Below, piece by piece: positions 1-5,728 of a DNA stretch of 6,527 nucleotides (position 1 is the stretch's first letter; the number at the start of each line of letters is the position of its first letter). Location: contig JAJXXI010000364.1 of the NCBI GenBank assembly GCA_021781185.1, positions 1 through 6,527 on the forward strand, given 5' to 3'. The position numbers were made by a program, and so were the translations under genes. The notes beneath the pieces were generated by a model. It did not search any database, was not told the DNA's origin, and was given only the letters and a program-made list of their open reading frames with translations. Source of the stretch: a bacterium. GTDB taxonomy: Bacteria > Verrucomicrobiota > Verrucomicrobiia > Limisphaerales > UBA11358.

Positions 1-201
1 CTGCACGCCCAGCGTCTTGTCGCGCAGGATGCGGAAGTTGTAGAGCCAGCGCCGGACCTTGACGGCGACGGTAAACAGCTTGGATCCGCCAAAAAGAAAA
101 CCGCGCATCATCCGCGCCTTGAAATCATGGCGCTCCTCGAAGATGACTTCGAGGACGAACGTTTCAAGGGATTCAGCCCAGACACGGAAAGTTTGGCGCA
201 T
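1..201 (-). CDS. lpxK: Probable tetraacyldisaccharide 4'-kinase (LpxK), N-terminal 67 residues only
   Basis: An open frame runs from an ATG at 201-199 off the left edge; only 67 codons are seen, ending mid-protein. The visible part reads MRQTFRVWAESLETFVLEVI and continues to a basic amphipathic stretch (KVRRWLYNFRILRDKTLGVQ, residues 48-67). This acidic/aromatic start followed by RxWLYxxRILRDxxLG resembles the membrane-associated N-terminus of verrucomicrobial LpxK proteins. In those the P-loop (GNLTVGGTGKTP) follows immediately, which would lie just outside this window. LpxK phosphorylates the 4' position of the lipid A disaccharide at the inner membrane, which would imply an LPS-bearing outer membrane. 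The ATG has no clear Shine-Dalgarno. The frame stays open upstream to a stop at 288-286, but I see no better start. The gene lies downstream of, and co-oriented with, the hypothetical gene at 321-806. The call rests on remembered family appearance, because the diagnostic P-loop is not visible. Confidence 0.68.
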   Translation of the reverse strand, partial: MRQTFRVWAESLETFVLEVIFEERHDFKARMMRGFLFGGSKLFTVAVKVRRWLYNFRILRDKTLGVQ

Positions 202-260
202 TGCGCACCAATGTGCCAAGCGCGCGGAGCTGCGGCAAGGCGAAGCATGAATGCATTCCT

Positions 261-309
261 CCCCGTTCCGGTTTTCGTGATCGAATCAAACCGGCGAGGA
301 GGAACGGGG
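261..309. repeat. Bulged inverted repeat in the spacer between the two minus-strand genes
   Basis: CCCCGTTCC at 261-269 is the exact reverse complement of GGAACGGGG at 301-309. Inside it, GGTTT (270-274) can pair with AAACC (288-292), leaving a 13-nt loop and an 8-nt one-sided bulge (293-300). On the minus-strand transcript it lies just past the stop of the hypothetical gene and about 60 nt before lpxK. A run of six Ts precedes it on the minus strand rather than following it, so it is not a standard intrinsic terminator. It may be an mRNA leader or processing structure, or chance. A purine-rich GGGGAGGAA (minus strand, about 257-265) abuts the stem. Confidence 0.45.
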
Positions 310-320
310 GAAACAAAAAA

Positions 321-806
321 TCAGTAACCGAGCTTGGCGACTTCCTGCTGCAGGGCGAGCTGGAAATCCTGAACGTCGGCGGCGGATGGCTTGTAACCCT
401 GCTGCTTGGGCACCACGCCCAGGCGGCCGGTCTGGTCCAGATACCAGTCAGCGCTTTGGCCGTCACTGAAAGTCACTTTGCCGCTGACAATGGCTCCGGG
501 CCGGGTGATTTGATCCACGATGACGGAGACTTTTCCGCCAGCCGCCGGCGTGGCGGTGGCCCCGGCGGGCGCGGTGGCCGCATCGGGAGCGACCGCTGCG
601 GGATTCGCCGCCGGGGGCGGCTCGGGGGTTTTGGGCGGCTCCGGATCCTTGGGCGTGAGTTTCAGATCATCCACCAGGAAGCGGGCTTCCATGTAGGTGA
701 GCTTGATGCCGAATTCCGACGCGAGGCGGCTCTGGATTTCAGAGAGTTTCGCACCGTCGGCAATCCATTTGGCAACGGTTTGTCGCTGGGTATCGTCCAA
801 TTTCAT
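321..806 (-). CDS. Conserved hypothetical protein with N-terminal helical/HTH-like domain and Pro/Ala linker
   Basis: A 161-aa protein of unknown function, with ATG at 806-804 and TGA at 323-321. Three segments are visible. Residues 1-52 are a compact helical domain (TVAKWIADGAKLSEIQSRLA, then a region rich in conserved-looking hydrophobics up to LVDDLKLTP) that looks like a short HTH or 'when-to-bind' module. Residues 53-90 are a low-complexity Pro/Ala/Thr linker. Residues 91-161 are a C-terminal domain with probable beta strands (VSVIVDQI, SGKVTFSDGQSADWYLDQTGRLG) and a final helix. No signal peptide or membrane segment is seen, so it is probably cytoplasmic. The fold resembles a family of unnamed verrucomicrobial proteins, by memory only. 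It lies 119 nt upstream of lpxK in the same direction and is divergent from the secretion cluster. No good Shine-Dalgarno lies at normal spacing; AGGGGA sits about 17 nt before the ATG. DNA binding is inference only. Confidence 0.8.
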   Translation of the reverse strand: MKLDDTQRQTVAKWIADGAKLSEIQSRLASEFGIKLTYMEARFLVDDLKLTPKDPEPPKTPEPPPAANPAAVAPDAATAPAGATATPAAGGKVSVIVDQITRPGAIVSGKVTFSDGQSADWYLDQTGRLGVVPKQQGYKPSAADVQDFQLALQQEVAKLGY

Positions 807-863
807 GCCGGCAGTTTAATGCATTCCCCTCAAGAATCCAGCTTCAAGCCGTGCGACGGCCCC

Positions 864-910
864 TGCGCAGTTTGTGCGCAGCCGGGCCGGGTTGCGCAGA
901 GTTTGCACGC
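864..910. promoter_or_regulatory. Paired TGCGCA repeats, candidate upstream activator sites
   Basis: TGCGCA occurs at 864-869, 875-880 and 893-898, with a degenerate copy TGCACG at 904-909. The spacing is regular: 11 nt within each pair and 29 nt between pairs. The two 18-nt units beginning at 864 and 893 match at 12 of 18 positions without gaps. Relative to a start of transcription predicted near 978 they occupy about -114 to -68, where enhancer-binding proteins for sigma-54 usually bind. TGCGCA is self-complementary and not rare in GC-rich DNA, so the function is inferred from spacing and position. Confidence 0.4.
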
Positions 911-951
911 GGTCATTTCACGTTTCATTGGGGAAACCCGGTTTTGGACGC

Positions 952-967
952 TGGCACGCTCCTTGCG
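952..967 (+). promoter_or_regulatory. Sigma-54 (RpoN) -24/-12 promoter
   Basis: The sequence is TGGCACG (952-958), four bases, then TTGCG (963-967). The known sigma-54 consensus is TGGCACG-N4-TTGCA/T, so every position except the last agrees. The invariant GG (953-954) and GC (965-966) are separated by exactly 10 nt, as required. Counting the C of GC as -12 puts the start of transcription near 978 and leaves a leader of about 64 nt before the ATG at 1042. It faces the secreted-protein gene and, given the 29-nt gap after that gene, possibly the gsp genes too. Transcription from it would need an ATP-driven activator, which is not encoded here. Confidence 0.65.
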
Positions 968-986
968 TTGGAGTGGCATCCAGTGG

Positions 987-1002
987 CAACACGCTTGTGT
1001 TG
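987..1002 (+). other. Small hairpin in the 5' leader
   Basis: CAACAC (987-992) and GTGTTG (997-1002) form a perfect 6-bp stem around a 4-nt loop, GCTT. It lies 10-25 nt into the leader predicted from the sigma-54 promoter. A second weaker stem (GTGT 1008-1011 with ACAC 1015-1018) follows. It could stabilise the 5' end of the mRNA. It has no U-tract and is not a terminator. Confidence 0.3.
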
Positions 1003-1031
1003 TCGTGGTGTCAAACACAACAAATAAAAAC

Positions 1032-1037
1032 AGGAAA
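1032..1037 (+). promoter_or_regulatory. Ribosome binding site fixing the start at 1042
   Basis: AGGAAA lies 4 nt before the ATG at 1042. The reading frame is open far upstream, to 874, so this site decides the start. The signal peptide begins exactly at this ATG, which supports the choice. Confidence 0.65.
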
Positions 1038-1041
1038 TTAC

Positions 1042-1587
1042 ATGAAACTGAATCGCATCATCACCATGTGCGCGGTGGCGGCCACGCTGGCTGTCAGCGC
1101 CAGCAGCCTGCTTGCGCAGGACAACAACAATAACGGCGACCAGGGCGGCCAGCGGCGCCAACGCGGCAATTGGGATCCCGCCCAGATGCAGCAACGCATC
1201 ATGGAACGCTATCAGACGGAACTGGGCTTCACCAACGACACCGATTGGGAGGCCGTGAAGCCGCTCGTTCAAAAGGTCATGGAAGCCCGCATGGCCGCCA
1301 TGGCCGGCATGGGCCGGGGCATGTTTGGCGGCCCGCGCAATCGTGGTGGCGACCAGGCCAACAACCGTCCGCGTGGCGGCATGTTCGGCCAGCCCAACCC
1401 GGAAGCCGAGGCGCTGCAAAAAGCCATTGATGACAACGCCCCTGCCGCCCAGATCAAAGACTTGCTGGCCAAATACAAGGCCTCGCAACAGGCCAAACAA
1501 GCCAAGCTTGAAGCGGCTCAAGCCGACCTGCGAGCCGTGCTCACCACCAAGCAGGAAGCCCAGGCCACGCTGATGGGGCTGTTGTAA
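1042..1587 (+). CDS. Secreted Gly/Met/Asn-rich hypothetical protein heading the secretion cluster
   Basis: A 181-aa protein of unknown function. Residues 1-25 form a Sec signal peptide: MKLNR, a hydrophobic core, then SSLLA with likely cleavage before Q26. A polar low-complexity stretch (QDNNNNGDQGGQRRQRG, 26-42) follows. Residues 45-85 look helical (QRIMERYQTELGFTNDTDWE, then KPLVQKVMEAR). A flexible Gly/Met/Arg segment (86-118) holds two near repeats, GRGMFGGP and RGGMFGQP. A long charged helix runs from 120 to 181 and ends LRAVLTTKQEAQATLMGLL. The helical layout and the 'LT.KQEA' end recall periplasmic Spy/CpxP-like (LTXXQ) proteins, but the match is weak and I do not assign the family. 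The protein is expected in the periplasm or outside the cell. The gene is expressed from the sigma-54 promoter upstream and ends 29 nt before gspE, so the two are probably cotranscribed. The start is chosen by the AGGAAA site and the signal peptide. Residues 80-94 are notably Met-rich. Confidence 0.85.
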   Translation: MKLNRIITMCAVAATLAVSASSLLAQDNNNNGDQGGQRRQRGNWDPAQMQQRIMERYQTELGFTNDTDWEAVKPLVQKVMEARMAAMAGMGRGMFGGPRNRGGDQANNRPRGGMFGQPNPEAEALQKAIDDNAPAAQIKDLLAKYKASQQAKQAKLEAAQADLRAVLTTKQEAQATLMGLL

Positions 1588-1616
1588 ATCAATCACGAAT
1601 AGAAAACTGACGATCC

Positions 1617-3338
1617 ATGGCCGACACTCCGGTTCAAGACCCGAAACTGTTGCTGGAACGCATGGTCGCGTCCCGGCAACTGTCCGCGCTCGACGCGGAA
1701 GCCCTGGCGAAACGCCCGCCGCAGAGCGAAGACGAAATTCTCCGCTGGCTCGCGCAGGAATACGGCCTGGGCTTCACGACGCTGGAGGACGTGGACCCGG
1801 ATCGCCAGCTTCTCTCGCTCTTTCCCGCGCGCATCCTGCTGAAGGAGGAACTGCTGCCGCTCAAACGCGTGAACGGCCATGTGGAGGTGGCCACCAGCCG
1901 GCTCTTCGCCACGCAGGGGCTGGATGCGCTGAAAACGCTGACCGGCCTGAACCTTGTGCCCATCCTCGCCTCCTCCGAGGCCATCCAGCGCGAAATCAAA
2001 AAGCGGCTGGGCGTCGGTGCCGACACCATCGGCACGCTGGAGGAAGAAAAGACCATTCAGGTCGTTGACGAAAACGCCGAGAACACCAATCTCGACGCGG
2101 CGGAGGAGGACGAGGCGTCCATCATCCGCTTCGTCAACCAGGTGCTCAAGGACGCCATTGACCTGCGCGCCTCGGACATTCACCTCGAACCGTTTGAGGA
2201 CGAATTCAAGATCCGCTACCGCATTGACGGCGAGCTGCAGGACACCGCCGTGCCGGCGCAGTTGAAGCAATTCCAGCCGGCCATCGTGTCGCGCATCAAG
2301 ATTTTGAGCCATCTCAACATTGCCGAAAAACGCCTGCCGCAGGACGGCCGCATCAAGGTGCGCATTGACCAGGCCGAGGTGGACATCCGCGTGTCCATCA
2401 TTCCCATGCTGCATGGCGAAGCCGTGGTCATGCGTCTGCTGCGGCAGAATTCCACGCTGCGCGGCCTCGGCGAAATTGGCATGAACCGGCGTGAACTGGA
2501 ACATTTCCGGCACGTGCTCGGCCTGCCGCACGGCATCATTCTCGTCACCGGCCCGACCGGTTCCGGCAAAACTTCCACGCTCTACACCGCGCTGAACGAG
2601 ATCAATGATTCCGTCCGCAAAATCATCACGGTGGAGGATCCGGTGGAATATCAACTGAAGGGCGTGAACCAGATTCAGGTGAATGAAAAGTCCGGCCTGA
2701 CCTTTGCCCGCGGCCTGCGCTCGATCCTGCGCCACGACCCGGATGTGATTCTCATTGGCGAAATTCGCGACGCCGAGACGGCGCAGATCGCCGTGCAGGC
2801 CTCGCTGACCGGCCATCTGGTTTTCTCCACGCTGCACACCAACGATGCGCCCGGCGCGCTGACGCGGCTGGTGGACATGGGCGTGGAACCGTATCTCGTC
2901 GCCTCGTCGCTCGAAGCGGTGCTGGCCCAGCGCCTCGTCCGCGTGCTGTGTCCGCATTGCAAGCAGGCCGACAGCTCGGCCACCGCCCAGGCGTTCAAGG
3001 GCAAGCTGGGCATCCCGGCGGAAACAACCATTTACAAATCCGTCGGCTGCCGCGAGTGCCGCAACACGGGGTTTTTCGGGCGGCACGCCATTTTTGAGTG
3101 GATGGACACCGACGAGGAAATTCGCCAGTTGATTTTGAAGAGCGCCTCGACCGATCAAATCCGGCGCACCGCCCGCAAGGCCGGCATGCGCACGCTCGCC
3201 GAGGACGGCTGGCGGCTGGTGGCCGCCGGCATCACCACCGTCGAGGAAGTCCTGAGCGTCACGACCGCCAAGGAAATTGAGAGCGCGACGAAAAATGAAG
3301 TGGCGCTCACGGCCGCGAGCATTGCGGTGGCCAGATAA
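1617..3338 (+). CDS. gspE: Type II secretion ATPase GspE
   Basis: A 573-aa cytoplasmic secretion ATPase that powers pseudopilus assembly. The N-terminal GspE/MshEN-type domain spans about residues 40-135 (LLSLFPARILLKEELLPL and following). After an acidic linker (about 140-167) comes the RecA-like core: Walker A GPTGSGKT (312-319), the Asp box around ITVEDPVEYQ (337-346), Walker B in HDPDVILIGEIRDAET (373-388) and the His box around TGHLVFSTLHTND (398-410). A tetracysteine zinc site is present as CPHC (445-448) and CREC (478-481), typical of GspE/PilB ATPases. All catalytic motifs look intact and the length is normal for the family. A tail of about 25 residues follows the usual TTVEEVLSVT ending. 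No Shine-Dalgarno is visible before the ATG. PilB is the main alternative, but the downstream gspF-G-H-I-J order favours GspE. A 590-codon frame on the opposite strand is a composition shadow. Confidence 0.95.
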   Translation: MADTPVQDPKLLLERMVASRQLSALDAEALAKRPPQSEDEILRWLAQEYGLGFTTLEDVDPDRQLLSLFPARILLKEELLPLKRVNGHVEVATSRLFATQGLDALKTLTGLNLVPILASSEAIQREIKKRLGVGADTIGTLEEEKTIQVVDENAENTNLDAAEEDEASIIRFVNQVLKDAIDLRASDIHLEPFEDEFKIRYRIDGELQDTAVPAQLKQFQPAIVSRIKILSHLNIAEKRLPQDGRIKVRIDQAEVDIRVSIIPMLHGEAVVMRLLRQNSTLRGLGEIGMNRRELEHFRHVLGLPHGIILVTGPTGSGKTSTLYTALNEINDSVRKIITVEDPVEYQLKGVNQIQVNEKSGLTFARGLRSILRHDPDVILIGEIRDAETAQIAVQASLTGHLVFSTLHTNDAPGALTRLVDMGVEPYLVASSLEAVLAQRLVRVLCPHCKQADSSATAQAFKGKLGIPAETTIYKSVGCRECRNTGFFGRHAIFEWMDTDEEIRQLILKSASTDQIRRTARKAGMRTLAEDGWRLVAAGITTVEEVLSVTTAKEIESATKNEVALTAASIAVAR

Positions 3339-3530
3339 AATGAAAACTCCCGGTTCCCCCATCACCCTGCCCCGCTCCCGCCAGGAGAGGGAACAGCCGT
3401 TGTCCGCTTCTCAACATACGCATGGTTGCCGGGCGGCAGAACGCCGCAGATTGACCCTGCGCCGGAGCGTGTTTCCCCCTCGCCCATTCGGATGGGCGAG
3501 AGCTTCGTTGCTCCAGTTTTAACCTGCAAA
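3339..3530. repeat. Repeat-like gspE-gspF spacer with a strong hairpin
   Basis: This 192-nt non-coding gap sits in an otherwise tight cluster. The left part (about 3353-3393) is C-rich, then turns to AGGAGAGGGAAC, with GCTCC/GGAG arms that can fold. The right part has a perfect 9-bp stem, CTCGCCCAT (3479-3487) with ATGGGCGAG (3492-3500), around loop TCGG. The peptides it would encode (for example GGRTPQIDPAPERVSPSPIR) look like the spurious peptides I associate with interspersed 'CCCTCTCCC...GGGAGAGGG' elements in verrucomicrobial and other GC-rich genomes. I therefore read it as a REP- or MITE-like insertion, from memory and not a database match. No direct repeats marking its ends were identified. 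The 9-bp hairpin could also act as an attenuator or RNA-processing site between gspE and gspF, but no U-tract follows it directly. Confidence 0.5.
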
Positions 3531-4781
3531 ATGCCCGCGTTTTCCTACAAAGCATTGCAAGCCGACGGCAAAATCGCCGAGGGCGTGATTGAGGCGGCCG
3601 GCCGCCCGGACGCGCTGCGGCAGATGGAAACGCTCGGCCTGCGCCCGGTGAACGTGGCGGAAAAGGCGGCGACGACGAAAAATGGGGCGACCCCATCCGG
3701 CTTGGGCGATCTGGGGAAGCTTTCCCTCCAATTCCGCTCCCAAAAAGTTTCGGGCAAGGAGCTGGAAAATTTCACGCGGCTGCTGTCAAGCCTGCTCGCG
3801 GCGGGCGTGCCGCTTAGCCGCGCCCTGGTGATTTTGCAAAAGGAAGCGTCGAGCGCGACCGCCAAGGCCCAGTGGAAGGCGGTTCACGATCTTGTGATTG
3901 ACGGCTTTTCGCTCGGCGATGCGATGGCGAAATCACCGGAGACATTTCCCCGGGTTTATGTGGCCATGGTCGAGGCGGGCGAGGCGGGCGGTTTTCTCGA
4001 CGTGGTGCTGGCGCAGATTGCGGAATTTCAGTCCCGGGAAAAGGAGCTGAAATCAAAGGTGCTCACGGCAATGCTCTATCCGTGCATTTTATTCGTGCTG
4101 GCGCTGGGCATTCTGATTTTGCTGCTCACCTTTTTCATTCCCAAATTGCAGCCCATCTTCAACAACCTGCACGGCTCGCTGCCGCTCATCACCCAGGTCA
4201 TCCTCGGCGCGAGCCACGTGGTGCGGTCCTATGGCCTGCTGGTCGGGGCGGGGCTGGTCGGGCTGTTTTTTCTGGTGCGGACCTGGTTCGTCTCGCCGAA
4301 GGGCCGGCGCTCCTGGGAGGGGCTGATCCTAAAAGCGCCGCTGGTCGGCCCGCTGATCGCACAGTTTGCGATGGCGCGCTTCTGCCGGATGCTGGGCACA
4401 TTGATCGGCGCGGGCGTGCCGCTGGTGCATGGCCTGAACGTCGCCCGACGCTCGATTGGCAACCAGATTTTGGTGGACGCCGTCGCGCAGGCCATCGAGC
4501 GCGTGCAGCAGGGCGGCCGGCTTGGCCAGAGTCTGGCGGACTGCAAGACGCTGTTTGCCGGCTCGGTGCTGGAGATGATTTCCGTCGCGGAAGAAAGCGG
4601 CAAGCTGGACGTCGAACTGGTGCGCATCGCCGTGGTCACCGAAAACGATCTGGACCGCAATCTCAAGACCGCCGTGGCGTTCGCCGAACCGCTCCTGCTG
4701 TTTTTCATCGCGGGATTCATCGGCACCATTTTCATCGGCATGTTGCTGCCGATTCTCTCCATGAGCCAATACATCAAATGA
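3531..4781 (+). CDS. gspF: Type II secretion inner-membrane platform protein GspF
   Basis: A 416-aa polytopic inner-membrane protein. It is the platform through which GspE's ATPase cycle is coupled to pseudopilin polymerisation. The start MPAFSYKALQADGKIAEGVI is the canonical GspF N-terminus. An in-frame upstream start at 3426 is rejected because it would add 35 residues read from the repeat-like spacer. Two T2SSF domains are visible: about residues 79-203 (from ENFTRLLSSLLAAGVPLSRA to the first membrane segment) and about 283-405 (from FCRMLGTLIGAGVPLVHGL). Membrane segments are predicted at about 182-204, 231-251 and 384-408. The conserved VEAGEAGGFLD (147-157) and its second-copy equivalent VAEESGKLD (352-360) are both present. 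Length is normal for the family. No Shine-Dalgarno is evident. gspG follows after 13 nt. PilC is the alternative, less likely in this gene order. Confidence 0.95.
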   Translation: MPAFSYKALQADGKIAEGVIEAAGRPDALRQMETLGLRPVNVAEKAATTKNGATPSGLGDLGKLSLQFRSQKVSGKELENFTRLLSSLLAAGVPLSRALVILQKEASSATAKAQWKAVHDLVIDGFSLGDAMAKSPETFPRVYVAMVEAGEAGGFLDVVLAQIAEFQSREKELKSKVLTAMLYPCILFVLALGILILLLTFFIPKLQPIFNNLHGSLPLITQVILGASHVVRSYGLLVGAGLVGLFFLVRTWFVSPKGRRSWEGLILKAPLVGPLIAQFAMARFCRMLGTLIGAGVPLVHGLNVARRSIGNQILVDAVAQAIERVQQGGRLGQSLADCKTLFAGSVLEMISVAEESGKLDVELVRIAVVTENDLDRNLKTAVAFAEPLLLFFIAGFIGTIFIGMLLPILSMSQYIK

Positions 4782-4794
4782 ACATTGCAAAACT

Positions 4795-5235
4795 ATGAAA
4801 ATTGGAATCAAAAACATCGAAACCCCAACCCCATCACGCCGCGCCTTTACGCTGGTGGAAATCATGCTGGTGGTCGTCATCATCGGCATTCTCGCGGCGC
4901 TGGTGATTCCGAAAATAGCCGGTTCGAGCGAACGCGCGCGCGTCACGGCGGCGACCGCCGACATCAACGGCGGCATCAAGTCCGCGCTCGGCCAGTATGA
5001 GGTGGACAACGGATTTTATCCCAAGAGCCTGCAGGATTTGCTCCAGCAGCCGGCCAACGCGAAGAACTGGCACGGGCCGTATTTCGACCCGCCCAAGCTG
5101 CCGGTGGATCCGTGGGGCAATCCTTACATTTATTATTTTCCCGGCAAGCACAACCCCGGCTCCTACGACCTGCTTTCAACGGGGCCGGACGGGAAGGAAG
5201 GAACGGAGGATGACATTGGAAACTGGGCAAACTGA
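4795..5235 (+). CDS. gspG: Major pseudopilin GspG
   Basis: A 146-aa prepilin and main subunit of the type II pseudopilus. A 17-residue basic leader ends RRA, followed by mature FTLVE with the invariant Glu at +5 (E22) and a hydrophobic helix to about residue 39. The predicted peptidase cut is A17|F18; the -1 residue is Ala rather than the usual Gly. The globular part carries GspG signatures: YEVDNGFYPKSLQDLLQQP (about 68-86), DPWGNPYIYYFPG (about 105-117) and the C-terminal calcium-binding loop in STGPDGKEGTEDDIGNW (about 128-144), with its acidic residues retained. Maturation by a GspO/PilD-type peptidase acts at the inner membrane; that enzyme is not in the window. The 13-nt gap after gspF and the 26-nt overlap with gspH indicate one transcript. 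No Shine-Dalgarno is clear before the ATG at 4795. Confidence 0.95.
   Translation: MKIGIKNIETPTPSRRAFTLVEIMLVVVIIGILAALVIPKIAGSSERARVTAATADINGGIKSALGQYEVDNGFYPKSLQDLLQQPANAKNWHGPYFDPPKLPVDPWGNPYIYYFPGKHNPGSYDLLSTGPDGKEGTEDDIGNWAN
5194..5202 (+). promoter_or_regulatory. Ribosome binding site deciding the gspH start
   Basis: AAGGAAGGA lies within the end of gspG, 7 nt before the ATG at 5210. It selects that ATG out of an open frame that extends much further upstream, and gives a leader of normal length for a prepilin. It is the best Shine-Dalgarno in the gsp part of the window. Confidence 0.6.
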
Positions 5236-5728
5236 TTTTCGCCGGTGCGCGTTTACGCTGATCGAACTGATCCTCGTAATGGCACTGCTGGTGATCATCA
5301 CGTCCCTGGCCGTGCCGGCCATGGCACGGTTTGTCCGGGGTCAGGCGTTGGATTCGGAATCGCGCCGGCTGCTGGCGCTGGTGCATGCGGCGCAGAGCCG
5401 CGCTGTTTCCGAGGGGATGCCGATGATGCTCTGGATTGACCCGAAGAACGGTGCCTACGGCATGGCCGCCGAAACGAGCGGGCAGAACGGCGATCCCAAG
5501 GCCGAGAACTTGTCGGTGGACTCGACGTTGCAGATTGCCGTGTTGAGCAGCGGGGCAGGCACGCAGACGACGTTCCACAATTTGCCGGCCATCCGGTTTT
5601 TGCCGGACGGCACGGTGGCCGAAAACAGTCCGCCGAAGGTGCAACTGGTGGATTCGGACGGCCGGTCGCGGTGGCTGATTGAGACGCGGAATCGCATGGG
5701 TTATGAAATTAGCGACACCGGAAAATAG
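5210..5728 (+). CDS. gspH: Minor pseudopilin GspH
   Basis: A 172-aa prepilin. The 14-residue leader (MTLETGQTDFRRCA) is cut at A14|F15, with FTLIE placing Glu19 at +5. A hydrophobic helix continues to about residue 36. The globular part contains LIE-type GspH features: an early ALVHAAQSRAVSEG helix (about 56-69), LWIDPKNGAYGM (74-85), IRFLPDGT (128-135) and a strand-rich end with RWLIETRNRMGYEI (154-167). GspH belongs to the tip complex of the pseudopilus with GspI, GspJ and GspK, acting in the periplasm. The start at 5210 is set by the ribosome binding site at 5194-5202 and overlaps gspG by 26 nt, which suggests translational coupling. The gene overlaps gspI by 26 nt as well. The -1 residue is Ala. 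Minor pseudopilins diverge fast, so the subtype rests on gene order and the PDG motif. Confidence 0.88.
   Translation: MTLETGQTDFRRCAFTLIELILVMALLVIITSLAVPAMARFVRGQALDSESRRLLALVHAAQSRAVSEGMPMMLWIDPKNGAYGMAAETSGQNGDPKAENLSVDSTLQIAVLSSGAGTQTTFHNLPAIRFLPDGTVAENSPPKVQLVDSDGRSRWLIETRNRMGYEISDTGK

Larger units (their letters stand above)
807..1041. other. Divergent intergenic region with rightward regulatory signals
   Basis: This 235-nt non-coding stretch separates the minus-strand pair from the plus-strand secretion cluster. It holds a cluster of TGCGCA repeats (864-910), a sigma-54-type promoter (952-967), a small hairpin (987-1002) and the ribosome binding site of the next gene (1032-1037). Several frames stay open across it, but their peptides look like shadows, with no recognisable composition or start signals. 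I could not find a convincing sigma-70-type promoter for the leftward gene. Confidence 0.7.

Noticed and set aside
300..323. T-run on the minus strand just after the hypothetical gene, as an intrinsic terminator
   Set aside because: No stable GC stem precedes the six Ts. The visible hairpin lies after them, in the wrong order.
807..870. Sigma-70-type promoter for the leftward hypothetical gene
   Set aside because: A TTGAAG-like -35 can be found, but no acceptable -10 lies at 16-18 nt from it.
201..1133. A 310-codon plus-strand ORF across the minus-strand hypothetical gene and the intergenic region
   Set aside because: It is antisense to a better-supported gene, is Gly/Arg-rich without domains, and runs through the promoter region and into the signal-peptide gene in another frame.
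1593..3365. A 590-codon open frame on the minus strand opposite gspE
   Set aside because: It mirrors gspE over its full length. Its His/Arg/Gly-rich peptide has no recognisable domain, and gspE has every expected motif. It is a GC-codon shadow.
3479..3520. The 9-bp hairpin in the gspE-gspF spacer as a rho-independent terminator
   Set aside because: The bases directly after the stem are AGCTTCGTTG. The TTTT stretch is about 16 nt further on, so the classic arrangement is missing.
3340..3522. A short plus-strand ORF starting ATG AAA right after the gspE stop
   Set aside because: The 60-aa Arg/Ser/Pro-rich peptide has no domain and lies entirely within the repeat-like spacer. No ribosome site supports it.
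3426..3530. In-frame upstream extension of gspF
   Set aside because: It would add 35 residues read from the spacer before the canonical MPAFSYKAL start of GspF.
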